From the IMG/VR virus record IMGVR_UViG_3300036768_001035, positions 1 to 39,675 of that record: a stretch of 39,675 nt of DNA. One strand, written 5' to 3'. The position numbers and the translations under genes were made by a program. This stretch comes from a virus. This document shows positions 34,021 to 39,622 of the stretch, piece by piece; positions within the stretch are counted from its first letter, which is position 1; each line of letters opens with the position of its first letter. Below the pieces are notes generated by a model. It saw only the letters and a list, made by a program, of their open reading frames with translations, was not told the origin of the DNA and made no database searches.

Positions 34021-34251
34021 CTAAATCTTGCCCTCTTCGCGATCTTTCTTGCGGGCAGCTTCGGCCTTGTCGGGCACATACTTTGCGGCCCGGTTGATGA
34101 TTGACCGCCGTTCTTCCTTGCTTTTGGCCTTGCCCCGCAGTCTCAAGGCGCTTTCGGCAGTGGCTTTATCCTTGATCGGGAATTTCCCTTCACGGCCCTT
34201 GCGTTTCTCGCCATACTGCTCGCGGTCCTTCTCTGTCACATGTGCTGCCAT
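34021..34251 (-). CDS. Small basic protein of DUF6582-like type
   Basis: 76 residues. Residues about 20-75 (EGKFPIKDKATAESALRLRGKAKSKEERRSIINRAAKYVPDKAEAARKKD) show the pattern KFPIxDxxxAxxALRLxG...IxxRAAKY, found in a family of small phage proteins (DUF6582-like) often encoded near terminase and portal or capsid genes. It is strongly basic and helical, suggesting nucleic-acid contact. The gene lies between terminase and the portal gene. The ribosome site AAGGAGAG before its ATG contains the 5' end of the TTAGTT-G-AACTAA palindrome. Confidence 0.55.
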   Translation of the reverse strand: MAAHVTEKDREQYGEKRKGREGKFPIKDKATAESALRLRGKAKSKEERRSIINRAAKYVPDKAEAARKKDREEGKI

Positions 34252-34264
34252 CGGACTTCTCTCC

Positions 34265-34277
34265 TTAGTTGAACTAA
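34265..34277. promoter_or_regulatory. TTAGTT-G-AACTAA palindrome
   Basis: A perfect 13-bp palindrome in the 27-base spacer between the terminase stop and the 76-residue gene, overlapping its ribosome site on the minus strand (AACTAAGGAG). It matches the palindrome at 5287. It could control translation or bind a regulator. Confidence 0.3.
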
Positions 34278-34278
34278 A

Positions 34279-36060
34279 TCACCGCACGGCGCGGTGTGTG
34301 CGGTCAAAACGATTGTGCAAAGGGCGCCGGTAACGGTCATTGGTGGAGGGTGCAGGCTTCTTCCCGTGTTCGTCGATGTCTGCTGGCATCCCATAGAAGT
34401 TGTCGTTGGCATAGCCAGCGGCCATACACAGCGCCATCACCAGATCCTGGCTGATTTTGGTGTCGGGCAGGACGTATTTGGTCAGTTGGGCGCTCAAATA
34501 GGGCAGATACGGGAACTGCATCAGGCCTCTACCCATGAACAACTTGGCGGCATTGATGGCCCGCAGCTTGTTGGAAGGCCCGCTCATATCCATACCCGTC
34601 ACCAGCAGGCCCATTGTGTTGAACACAAGCTCGTCAAACCCCTTCTGCACACCCGTCGAGTCGAAAGCTGCCCGCGTCTGACACCGGTAGAGGTTCGCCA
34701 GACGCTCGTACTCCAGCAGAAAAGGCCAGTATGACCCTTCGCCGAACACCCAATGGAAGGCCCGCAGCACCATTGGCCCCTTCGGGAAGTCAGTGATGTC
34801 CCAAACCATGATCACCGGGCTGTTACGCCCCGGCGGACTACCCTGCCCAGGGTCGCCCACAATCATGTACGAACGCTTCATCTCGAAATCGGGCGGGAAC
34901 TCGAAGTGATAGACCCCGACCCGATCCGCTTCTTCCTTCACAAAGCCTTCGATTTTGTCGGGATGGCCGTTAGGCAAACTAACCTGCCGATCCAGAATCT
35001 CATTCAGGTTCCGGTTAGTGCAGCGCTCCACAATCTGAGCGCTAAACTGCTCGCCCTTGCCCAGCGGTTTCTGGCCTAGCATCCACTGCCTCACCTGCTC
35101 CGGCGAGCCCCCGATGCGGGCCGTCATGCGTTCCAGGTCGTGGGCGGTCAGAAAGGGGTTGTCATAGCTCGTGGGATTGAGCGACAGGTAGTTCTGCGGG
35201 TCGAACTTCGCCATGTCGAATAATTCCCACAGCTGCGGGTTGTCGCCCGCATTGGCAATCGTCACCATCTTGTTCATGCGTTGCCGGCCATGTATCTGGC
35301 CGCGCAGACGAGAGCCAATATCACGCCGGATATCAAACAGGTTTTCGAGCATTTCGGCCTGATCGCAGGCCACGTAGTCACCTTCGAGCGTCCTGATCTT
35401 CTCGCTGTTATGCTCTACGCTATAGAAATTCAGCGTGCTCTCGCCTACGAAACTGTTGCGCACCACAATGCGCGGATAGGGCTTCTCTGGATAGGCCACC
35501 ACGAACCGATTCCAGAACGGTGTATCGCTGCAAGCCGTCTTGATATACCGGAATACTTCCATCGACTGCTCAAGCTGCGGAGCCACATGGAACCCCCGGA
35601 AGTACGGAATGGTCATCAGGCAGACGGCGAAGCTCATCGCCAGCGCGCTGGTCTTACCGCAGCCAAACCCGCCGATACACACCACATCCGACTGAACTGC
35701 ATGGTGCATCTGCCATTGCCAGGGCTGGAACAGGAACCCGTGATTGTGGAAGAAAATCGGGTCATCGTTCTCATCCCACTGGATCTTGAACAGTGTTGAT
35801 ACACCATTTTCCGTATAAACCCAGGTTTCGTCGGGCCTGCCGTCCTGTTTCCAGGCTTTCCAGATTTTCAGCCAGGTCGCAGCCCGTTCCGGGTCAAAAG
35901 GCTGCGGCTGACGGCGCCAGTATGTGCCGCTCGTGGGCGATTTCATGTAATGATCGGTAATCCAGTTGACGTCTTTTGCCCCTTTTCGGAACAAACTGAG
36001 GTCATCAGCAGTAATTCTGGCCTTTTCCGCCTGAATTTCCGCCTTAGTTTGTCTAGGCAT
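34279..36060 (-). CDS. terL: Terminase large subunit
   Basis: 593 residues with the expected ATPase motor and nuclease domains. Walker A is GGFGCGKTS (residues 130-138), after FQPWQWQMHHA, and Walker B is VACDQAEML (D233, E236). The nuclease region has MIVGDPGQGSPPG (catalytic Asp near 398), AAFDSTGVQKG (near 470) and a last acidic position in DLVMALCMAAGY (near 553). Large terminases cut concatemeric DNA and pump it into proheads. Start ATG 36060 overlaps the stop of the 73-residue gene by one base (TAATG), so translation is coupled. The enzyme looks complete. This anchors the packaging end of the operon. Confidence 0.92.
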   Translation of the reverse strand: MPRQTKAEIQAEKARITADDLSLFRKGAKDVNWITDHYMKSPTSGTYWRRQPQPFDPERAATWLKIWKAWKQDGRPDETWVYTENGVSTLFKIQWDENDDPIFFHNHGFLFQPWQWQMHHAVQSDVVCIGGFGCGKTSALAMSFAVCLMTIPYFRGFHVAPQLEQSMEVFRYIKTACSDTPFWNRFVVAYPEKPYPRIVVRNSFVGESTLNFYSVEHNSEKIRTLEGDYVACDQAEMLENLFDIRRDIGSRLRGQIHGRQRMNKMVTIANAGDNPQLWELFDMAKFDPQNYLSLNPTSYDNPFLTAHDLERMTARIGGSPEQVRQWMLGQKPLGKGEQFSAQIVERCTNRNLNEILDRQVSLPNGHPDKIEGFVKEEADRVGVYHFEFPPDFEMKRSYMIVGDPGQGSPPGRNSPVIMVWDITDFPKGPMVLRAFHWVFGEGSYWPFLLEYERLANLYRCQTRAAFDSTGVQKGFDELVFNTMGLLVTGMDMSGPSNKLRAINAAKLFMGRGLMQFPYLPYLSAQLTKYVLPDTKISQDLVMALCMAAGYANDNFYGMPADIDEHGKKPAPSTNDRYRRPLHNRFDRTHRAVR

Positions 36061-36281
36061 TACCGGCCACCCGTCATGCCGCGAAATGACGAACCGCTCA
36101 ATTTGGCCTGGATGTGCTCGTCGACGGATGAAATGGCGATAAATTTGAAGTAATCGCCATCCCGAACAGCCATCCAGACTTTCCCGCGCGCCTCAAACTG
36201 GCTGCCACCACCCTGCATCTGCCAGTGAGCAAACAGGGCGCTGTACTGACCATCCTCTGGTTGCACGGTTTCTTTACTCAT
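36060..36281 (-). CDS. 73-residue protein encoded next to terminase
   Basis: Start ATG 36281 (MSKETVQPEDGQYSALFAHW), with GGAAGG upstream in the preceding gene. It overlaps that gene by eight bases and the terminase by one base. The product is small with a beta-rich middle (QFEARGKVWMAVRDGDYFKFIAISSVDEHIQAKLSG). No known motif is seen. Because it is sandwiched between the HTH protein and TerL it may modify packaging or terminase assembly; function unknown. A longer frame starting at 36329 has a basic arginine-rich extension and lacks a ribosome site. Confidence 0.55.
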   Translation of the reverse strand: MSKETVQPEDGQYSALFAHWQMQGGGSQFEARGKVWMAVRDGDYFKFIAISSVDEHIQAKLSGSSFRGMTGGR

Positions 36282-36597
36282 CCGACACCTTCCTCTTCCG
36301 GCGCGGCCTGGGCGCAGGCGGCTCATCATCCTCCGACAGGAAGTCGAGCAGCGTCCAGGTTCCCCAGGGCTGGTTCACCACCGGGATATGCATATCCGAA
36401 AGTTCCCGGAGCATCCGGTAGATATTGGAGCGCGTCATTCCGAGTCGCGCCGCTTCCTCCTGAACACTGATCCGCTCCCCCGACAAGAGTCGGAGCAGCA
36501 GATAGCACATGCGCTGTGCGCCGTGCAAATCCTCATGGTACACACTGCCCAGCAGTTGTGCGGGCAACTCAGGTTTGATCCCGGCGTGGTTTTTCAT
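36274..36597 (-). CDS. Winged-HTH protein, candidate terminase small subunit
   Basis: 107 residues from ATG 36597 (MKNHAGIKPELPAQLLGS) with GAGGG just upstream. Residues about 45-80 form a helix-turn-helix (ISVQEEAARLGMTRSNIYRMLRELSDMHIPVV) followed by a wing-like VNQPWGTWTLLDFL. The C-terminus is acidic then basic (EDDEPPAPRPRRKRKVSDE). Small terminase subunits carry an N-terminal HTH and are encoded just before TerL, and one 73-codon gene separates the two here. A transcription regulator is an equal alternative. The gene overlaps its upstream neighbour by 29 bases. Confidence 0.55.
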   Translation of the reverse strand: MKNHAGIKPELPAQLLGSVYHEDLHGAQRMCYLLLRLLSGERISVQEEAARLGMTRSNIYRMLRELSDMHIPVVNQPWGTWTLLDFLSEDDEPPAPRPRRKRKVSDE

Positions 36598-36823
36598 TGT
36601 CGCCCTCGCTGTTAACAAATTGGAGCAACCCGCTGGCGAGAGCGGTCATCCATGCCTCTCGCACAAAAGCATCCAGCATCGGCCCGATGTACTGCTGCGC
36701 GCGCGGGTCGACTGATAATGTTTCGCTCAGTGCAACAGCAAACTGAGCGGTGCTGACGGCTATCGACACCACCGTCTTGAACGGATAAAGGCCGCGAATA
36801 GGCGGCAGCTTCTCATCGGGCAT
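36569..36823 (-). CDS. 84-residue protein of unknown function
   Basis: Start ATG 36823 (MPDEKLPPIRGLYPF) with AGGAG nine bases ahead; a longer frame from 36907 lacks support. The product has a hydrophobic helix (TVVSIAVSTAQFAVALSETLS) and a second helix (FVREAWMTALASGLLQFVN) and might associate with membranes or multimerise. It is the second gene of the leftward operon. Not recognised. Confidence 0.5.
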   Translation of the reverse strand: MPDEKLPPIRGLYPFKTVVSIAVSTAQFAVALSETLSVDPRAQQYIGPMLDAFVREAWMTALASGLLQFVNSEGDNEKPRRDQT

Positions 36824-36891
36824 TGGCAAATGCTCCTGCGAGTGAGGCACGCATAACTGCGCGCGATGTCGTTGGATGGAAGGCACGTTTT

Positions 36892-37164
36892 TCAATCCCA
36901 ATCGCAATCAAAAACATCGAGAGGTCGCGGTTCGGGGGTCGCGGGGCTGATCAACTCAAAGCCATCGACCAATTCGCCGGTGTCGCGGTTTAACACCCGG
37001 CACTTGCGCCAGCCATAGCCGTAAGCGCTTATGTACCGCTCAATACCATGCCGCTCCGCATAGGCGGCCAGGCGGTCAAAATCCGGCCCTGCGACCAGCA
37101 CACTCGCCGTCACCGTGCCGTTCTCACGCTTCTCCGTGACATAGACGTTCGCGCCTGTTACCAC
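36892..37164 (-). CDS. First gene of the leftward operon, unknown
   Basis: I choose GTG 37164 as the start because a GGGGGGA ribosome site lies about eight bases upstream. The longer frame from GTG 37245 would place the TTGACA element (37201-37219) inside the gene and has no ribosome site. The 90-residue product (VTGANVYVTEKRENGTVTASVLVAGPDFDRLAAYAERHGIERY...GYGWRKCRVLNRDTGELVDGFELI) is beta/alpha mixed. No family recognised. Confidence 0.5.
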   Translation of the reverse strand: MVTGANVYVTEKRENGTVTASVLVAGPDFDRLAAYAERHGIERYISAYGYGWRKCRVLNRDTGELVDGFELISPATPEPRPLDVFDCDWD

Positions 37165-37200
37165 AGCGTATATCCCCCCACTACTAATGTTGCACAAAAG

Positions 37201-37219
37201 TGTCAAGGAATGCTTGAAA
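37201..37219 (-). promoter_or_regulatory. Copy 6 of the TTGACA dyad element (start of the leftward operon)
   Basis: On the minus strand: TTTCAAGCATTCCTTGACA, ending 37 bases before the GTG at 37164. The element heads the whole packaging/structural operon and fits TCAASMAATCCTTGACA. TGCAACATTAG follows six bases later and TAGTGG lies 17 bases after TTGACA, but no consensus -10 is present. Confidence 0.55.
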
Positions 37220-37340
37220 TTGTACAGATCCTCATATGTTGGCACAAGCCCAATTCGCGTTTAGCAGGACACCAGGAGAGCAAGGCGCGTGTGCGTGCCT
37301 GGTCGATGGCGTGAGCGTGGGTGGCGGGGGAGAGCACAGG

Positions 37341-37401
37341 GGCCGCACGCGAGAGCGTAGGCCGCACGGGAGAGAACGTGGGCCGCGCGGGAGAGAGCCG
37401 G
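37341..37401 (+). repeat. Three G-rich ~20-bp tandem repeats in the divergent control region
   Basis: Units begin ggccgcac at 37341 and 37360 and ggccgcgc at 37381 (19, 21 and 21 bases), each containing GAGAG and ending near GTA/GTG. A less exact unit precedes them. They lie between the leftward operon and the first rightward gene, so they could be protein-binding iterons or part of an origin. The region 37165-37484 contains no convincing gene. Confidence 0.55.
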
Positions 37402-37422
37402 AGTGCGGGGAGGTGATGAATT

Positions 37423-37464
37423 GGGGGTGCTCAGGGTTCAAAGTGAACCCGGCCCCCTTTTCTT
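37423..37464 (+). terminator. Hairpin with T-tract upstream of the first rightward gene (possible attenuator)
   Basis: GGGTTCA (37434-37440) pairs with TGAACCC (37444-37450) around AAG. The outer GGGGG (37423-37427) faces CCCCC (37453-37457), followed by TTTTCTT. This is a good intrinsic-terminator-like structure only 20 bases before the ATG at 37485. Transcription starting to its left would be attenuated there unless it is bypassed. Confidence 0.6.
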
Positions 37465-37484
37465 ATATTATCGGAGGTTCAACC

Positions 37485-37673
37485 ATGTTTGAATTCAAAT
37501 CTTCTGAGTCTCGCGCTTTGCACGTTGAGTGCCAGCGCGTCTTAGAACCCAAGCTTTCGAGCTTGGGGCCGCTGACCCGCAAAATTGCTCTCAAGGAACT
37601 TGAGAGCATTCAACTTTTGGACCTCAGGACACTTGATAAGTGTCCGACGCTCCAAAAGCTTCTTGCGAAGTAG
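37485..37673 (+). CDS. 62-residue protein, first gene of the hairpin-rich cluster
   Basis: Start ATG 37485 with GGAGG eight bases ahead (a longer in-frame ORF starts at 37236 but lacks a ribosome site). Product MFEFKSSESRALHVECQRVLEPKLSSLGPL..., helical, ending TLQKLLAK. Function unknown. Almost the whole coding sequence folds. GCGCT/AGCGC with GCAC/GTGC lies at 37513-37538, CCCAAGCT-TTCG-AGCTTGGG at 37548-37567, TGCTCTCAAG-GAA-CTTGAGAGCA at 37586-37608, a nested CTTTTGGA/TCCAAAAG stem around GGACACTT/AAGTGTCC at 37614-37658, and CTTC-TTGC-GAAG at 37659-37670. This is unlike the leftward structural genes I read. Confidence 0.65.
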   Translation: MFEFKSSESRALHVECQRVLEPKLSSLGPLTRKIALKELESIQLLDLRTLDKCPTLQKLLAK

Positions 37674-37681
37674 TTTCTGCC

Positions 37682-37745
37682 GAGGGGGGCGTGGGACATT
37701 TGTCCCACGCCTTAAGGCGCGACCCCCGTCCCAAGCCGGGGGCTT
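37682..37745 (+). repeat. Structured intergenic spacer, copy 1
   Basis: Just after the stop of the first small gene: GAGGGGGGC, then GCGTGGGACA (37689-37698) pairing with TGTCCCACGC (37701-37710), then CTTAAGGCGC. After this, CCCCCG (37723-37728) pairs with CGGGGG (37737-37742) around TCCCAAGC. The second stem is followed by a short T-rich tail and might be a weak terminator. Two further copies follow at 38321 and 38858 with compensating changes. Confidence 0.8.
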
Positions 37746-37780
37746 TGAATTGCGCTCAACCCAGCCCAAAGGAGGGCATC

Positions 37781-38308
37781 ATGTCTCGTCAACATAGTTC
37801 CCCAGCCGCTGCTTCCGCCAACGCCGCCGCCAACGCCGTCGCGTCAGAACGCGCAATCAAGCACGTCCTGCTTGCGGATGTGTCAGTTGTCGCGACACAT
37901 CCAAAGGCGTCTGCCGAAAAACGGCGGGATGCGCAGCGCCTGCTGGATGCTTGGCACGCGATGCGTGCCGCTAAGCATCCAGCCCATTTCCGGGGCGCAC
38001 TGGTCGCCCTGGAAAGGGCATGCGCGACCCTGCGCACGCGGTATGGTGTGGAGGTCACTGACCTCCACATCGAACGCTACAGCCTGCGGCAGTGGCGGCT
38101 GCCGCGTCTCGGCGGGGTCGTTGTGCGCAGTGTCGTGTACGACACTGGCGACGGCCTCTTGGTTTTAAACCAAGAGGCAGCAAACGCTCTCGCCTTAGAG
38201 CGAGAGCTAGCGCAAGCCGAGGCGAAGCGCTTGGAGGAGGCTGCGCAAGCAGCCAAGCCCAAGCGCGCAACGCGGCGCACGAAGAAGGCGGCTCAGGCTA
38301 CGGCCTGA
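37781..38308 (+). CDS. Hypothetical protein, paralogue A of the hairpin-rich cluster
   Basis: 175 residues from ATG 37781 (AAAGGAGGG seven bases ahead). It starts with an Ala/Ser-rich segment, then HPKASAEKRRDAQRLLDAW, helical ACATLRTRYGVEVTDLHIERYSLRQWRLPRL, RSVVYDTGDGLLVLNQEAANALALERELAQ and a Lys/Ala-rich tail. It shares YSLR...LPxL, SVxYDTG and ANxL with the next protein (38427). The gene is packed with hairpins: 37876-37902, 37942-37983 (11+7 bp), 38002-38029, 38047-38069, 38086-38105, 38128-38147, 38154-38178 (12-bp arms), 38186-38207, 38239-38254 (GCAA loop) and 38292-38309. Several are in codon phase, for example GTG-GAG-GTC opposite GAC-CTC-CAC. Function unknown. Confidence 0.7.
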   Translation: MSRQHSSPAAASANAAANAVASERAIKHVLLADVSVVATHPKASAEKRRDAQRLLDAWHAMRAAKHPAHFRGALVALERACATLRTRYGVEVTDLHIERYSLRQWRLPRLGGVVVRSVVYDTGDGLLVLNQEAANALALERELAQAEAKRLEEAAQAAKPKRATRRTKKAAQATA

Positions 38309-38320
38309 GTCCGTTCATTG

Positions 38321-38386
38321 CTGAGGGGGGCGTAGGGCTACCAAGTCCTGCGCCTTAAAGCGCGGCCCCCGTCCCAAGCCGGGGGA
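38321..38386 (+). repeat. Structured intergenic spacer, copy 2
   Basis: CTGAGGGGGG, then GCGTAGG (38330-38336) pairing with CCTGCGC (38347-38353, one G-T wobble), CTTAAAGCGC, and GGCCCCCG with CGGGGG around the same TCCCAAGC loop. Compared with copy 1 the first stem keeps pairing although bases differ. It is followed by TTCTTAG. The gap 38309-38426 holds no ORF. Confidence 0.8.
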
Positions 38387-38426
38387 TTCTTAGTTGCGCT
38401 AATCTAGTCGCCCGAAGGAGGGCATT

Positions 38427-38852
38427 ATGTCATCGTCAATGAGTTCTTCCACCAACGCCACCGTCAAGTCCGTCACGCTCGACGAGCTCGAGCGGATTGT
38501 GTCTGACCCGACGATCTCCGTCGAGAGGCACCGCGATGCGCGCCGTTTTCTAACGGCTTGGCGCAAGATGGAAGGCGCCAAACGCAAACGGCAATTCCAG
38601 CGCGCGGTTGATCGCCTCTATATCGAGGCGATTCGCCTTATTATCAAGCATCAATTGGAGGTCGTGGAGGTCGATGACCTCCATCGATACTCATTACGTC
38701 GGTATTACCTGCCGCACCTGCGCTGTGCAGTCACCAGTGTCATCTATGACACTGGTGCGGAGCCTGTTATTCTGGACGCAGATGTTGCCAACGACCTGAC
38801 GTGCGAGCGTATGCTCGCAAGCTTGGAGGCCGATCTCAAGCGGCGCTCCTAA
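38427..38852 (+). CDS. Hypothetical protein, paralogue B of the hairpin-rich cluster
   Basis: 141 residues from ATG 38427 (GAAGGAGGG seven bases ahead). It aligns over its length with the protein at 37781: AxxxVSDPTISVERHRDARRFLTAWRKM, LEVVEVDDLHRYSLRRYYLPHL, TSVIYDTGAEPVILDADVANDL. Function unknown; the mixed helix/strand pattern suggests a small globular domain. Hairpins: 38476-38494, 38509-38523, 38542-38557, 38558-38581, 38611-38632 (8 bp), 38665-38683, 38732-38757 (12-bp arms) and 38802-38819. Those at 38665 and 38732 occupy the same sites as 38047 and 38128 in paralogue A, with changed but still paired bases. Confidence 0.7.
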   Translation: MSSSMSSSTNATVKSVTLDELERIVSDPTISVERHRDARRFLTAWRKMEGAKRKRQFQRAVDRLYIEAIRLIIKHQLEVVEVDDLHRYSLRRYYLPHLRCAVTSVIYDTGAEPVILDADVANDLTCERMLASLEADLKRRS

Positions 38853-38857
38853 TTTGC

Positions 38858-38925
38858 TGAGGGAGGAGTGGGACAAAGTCCCGCTCCTTAAAGCGCAGAC
38901 CCCGTCCCAAGCCGGGGTCATTTTG
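38858..38925 (+). repeat. Structured intergenic spacer, copy 3
   Basis: GAGGGAGGAG, then GGAGTGGGAC (38865-38874) paired with GTCCCGCTCC (38878-38887, one wobble), CTTAAAGCGC. After this, GACCCCG (38898-38904) pairs with CGGGGTC (38913-38919) around TCCCAAGC, followed by ATTTTGTTT. The loop and CTTAAAGCGC are conserved in all three copies while stem bases covary. Confidence 0.8.
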
Positions 38926-38980
38926 TTTCTATTCGCAAGGGGTTGCGCTTTATCCCCTTTGGACGCAAAGGAGGTCTACC

Positions 38981-39202
38981 ATGCGTCCACCTTTATCGTT
39001 TTGGGGCAACGGCGGGCGCCGTTGCCCTGCTACCGTACCGGCCCCACGAGGGCTGGAAAATCGCCTCATGCGTCTGCGCGCCCAATTTGGGCGCTGCGAC
39101 GCAGAAGAATCCTTCCGCCTCAACGCCCTGCTTGACAGCCTAGTCAAGCAGGGCGACATGAGCGCTGTTGAAGCGCTCATGCGCGAGTTCGGCGTCGCGT
39201 AA
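38981..39202 (+). CDS. 73-residue protein in the hairpin-rich cluster
   Basis: ATG 38981 with AAAGGAGG about seven bases ahead. Product MRPPLSFWGNGGRRCPATVP..., then a basic helical segment RGLENRLMRLRAQFGRCDAEESFRLNALLDSLVKQGDMSAVEALMREFGVA. Function unknown. Very strong hairpins lie in the coding region: GGGCAACGGC with GCCGTTGCCC (39004-39027), GCGCCCAA with TTGGGCGC (39078-39094), a 13-bp stem CGCCCTGCTTGAC/GTCAAGCAGGGCG (39124-39155, codon-phase), and CATGAGCGCT/AGCGCTCATG (39157-39181). Confidence 0.6.
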   Translation: MRPPLSFWGNGGRRCPATVPAPRGLENRLMRLRAQFGRCDAEESFRLNALLDSLVKQGDMSAVEALMREFGVA

Positions 39203-39214
39203 GGAGGCCCCCCC

Positions 39215-39415
39215 ATGCGTACCCAATGGCACGCGCATATCGTACAACGTGGGTCAATGAAGTTGGCCCACAACTTGGACCGTCGGGACGACTTCCTGCT
39301 GAAGACTCAGCGGGAAGTCGAGCCCGTCGCGCCCATCGATCCGGAACTTGCGCGTAAAGTCACGCGCAAGTTCCAAAATCTCGGTTGGCTCTACTGCCGC
39401 GAAAGCGGCAAGTAG
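39215..39415 (+). CDS. 66-residue protein in the hairpin-rich cluster
   Basis: ATG 39215 with AAGGAGG about eight bases ahead. Product begins MRTQWHAHIVQRGSMKLAHNLDRRDDFLLKTQ and ends NLGWLYCRESGK; no family recognised. Stems: AAGTTG/CAACTT (39260-39276), GTCG/CGAC (39282-39292), a 14-bp stem CGACTTCCTGCTGA/TCAGCGGGAAGTCG (39289-39320, one wobble), a 13-bp codon-phase stem GGAACTTGCGCGT/ACGCGCAAGTTCC (39343-39374), and TGCCGC-GAAA-GCGGCA (39395-39410) with a GNRA loop. The last stem ends just before the stop codon. Confidence 0.6.
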   Translation: MRTQWHAHIVQRGSMKLAHNLDRRDDFLLKTQREVEPVAPIDPELARKVTRKFQNLGWLYCRESGK

Positions 39416-39426
39416 CCAGCCCATAC

Positions 39427-39585
39427 GTCCCCACGGCGCACGACTTCACACTGCGCCCCGCCCCACCAGGGGTTGGAGTGTGCTTAGCCTGTGCGTCGTG
39501 GGGACACATTCTCGCCGCGCCTACCACCCGATGGTAGGCCCCGCGAGAGAGTGCGTATCCGCTTGGATACGCCTTCTCTCGCGGG
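39427..39585 (+). ncRNA. Candidate structured leader RNA or multi-hairpin regulatory element
   Basis: The ~207-base gap 39416-39622 has no convincing gene. GTCCCCACGGCGCAC (39427-39441) pairs with GTGCGTCGTGGGGAC (39491-39505), a 15-bp stem with one wobble. Inside it are CACACT/AGTGTG and a CCCC/GGGG helix. Two more hairpins follow: GCCTACCA with TGGTAGGC (39519-39539), and CCCGCGAGAGA with TCTCTCGCGGG (39540-39585) enclosing GCGTATCC/GGATACGC. Whether this is a leader of the next gene, a non-coding RNA or a DNA structure cannot be decided from one copy. Confidence 0.5.
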
Positions 39586-39622
39586 CAATCCGGCCCGCGA
39601 TTTAGCCCGAAGGAGGGGCACT

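Noticed and set aside
37640-37780. In-frame N-terminal extension of paralogue A from 37640
   Set aside because: The extension runs across the structured spacer and the first gene's end and has no ribosome site, while ATG 37781 has a strong one.
39348-39605. 85-codon frame overlapping the last small gene and the structured gap
   Set aside because: Out of frame with the supported gene, no ribosome site, crosses the strong hairpins; treated as a chance ORF.
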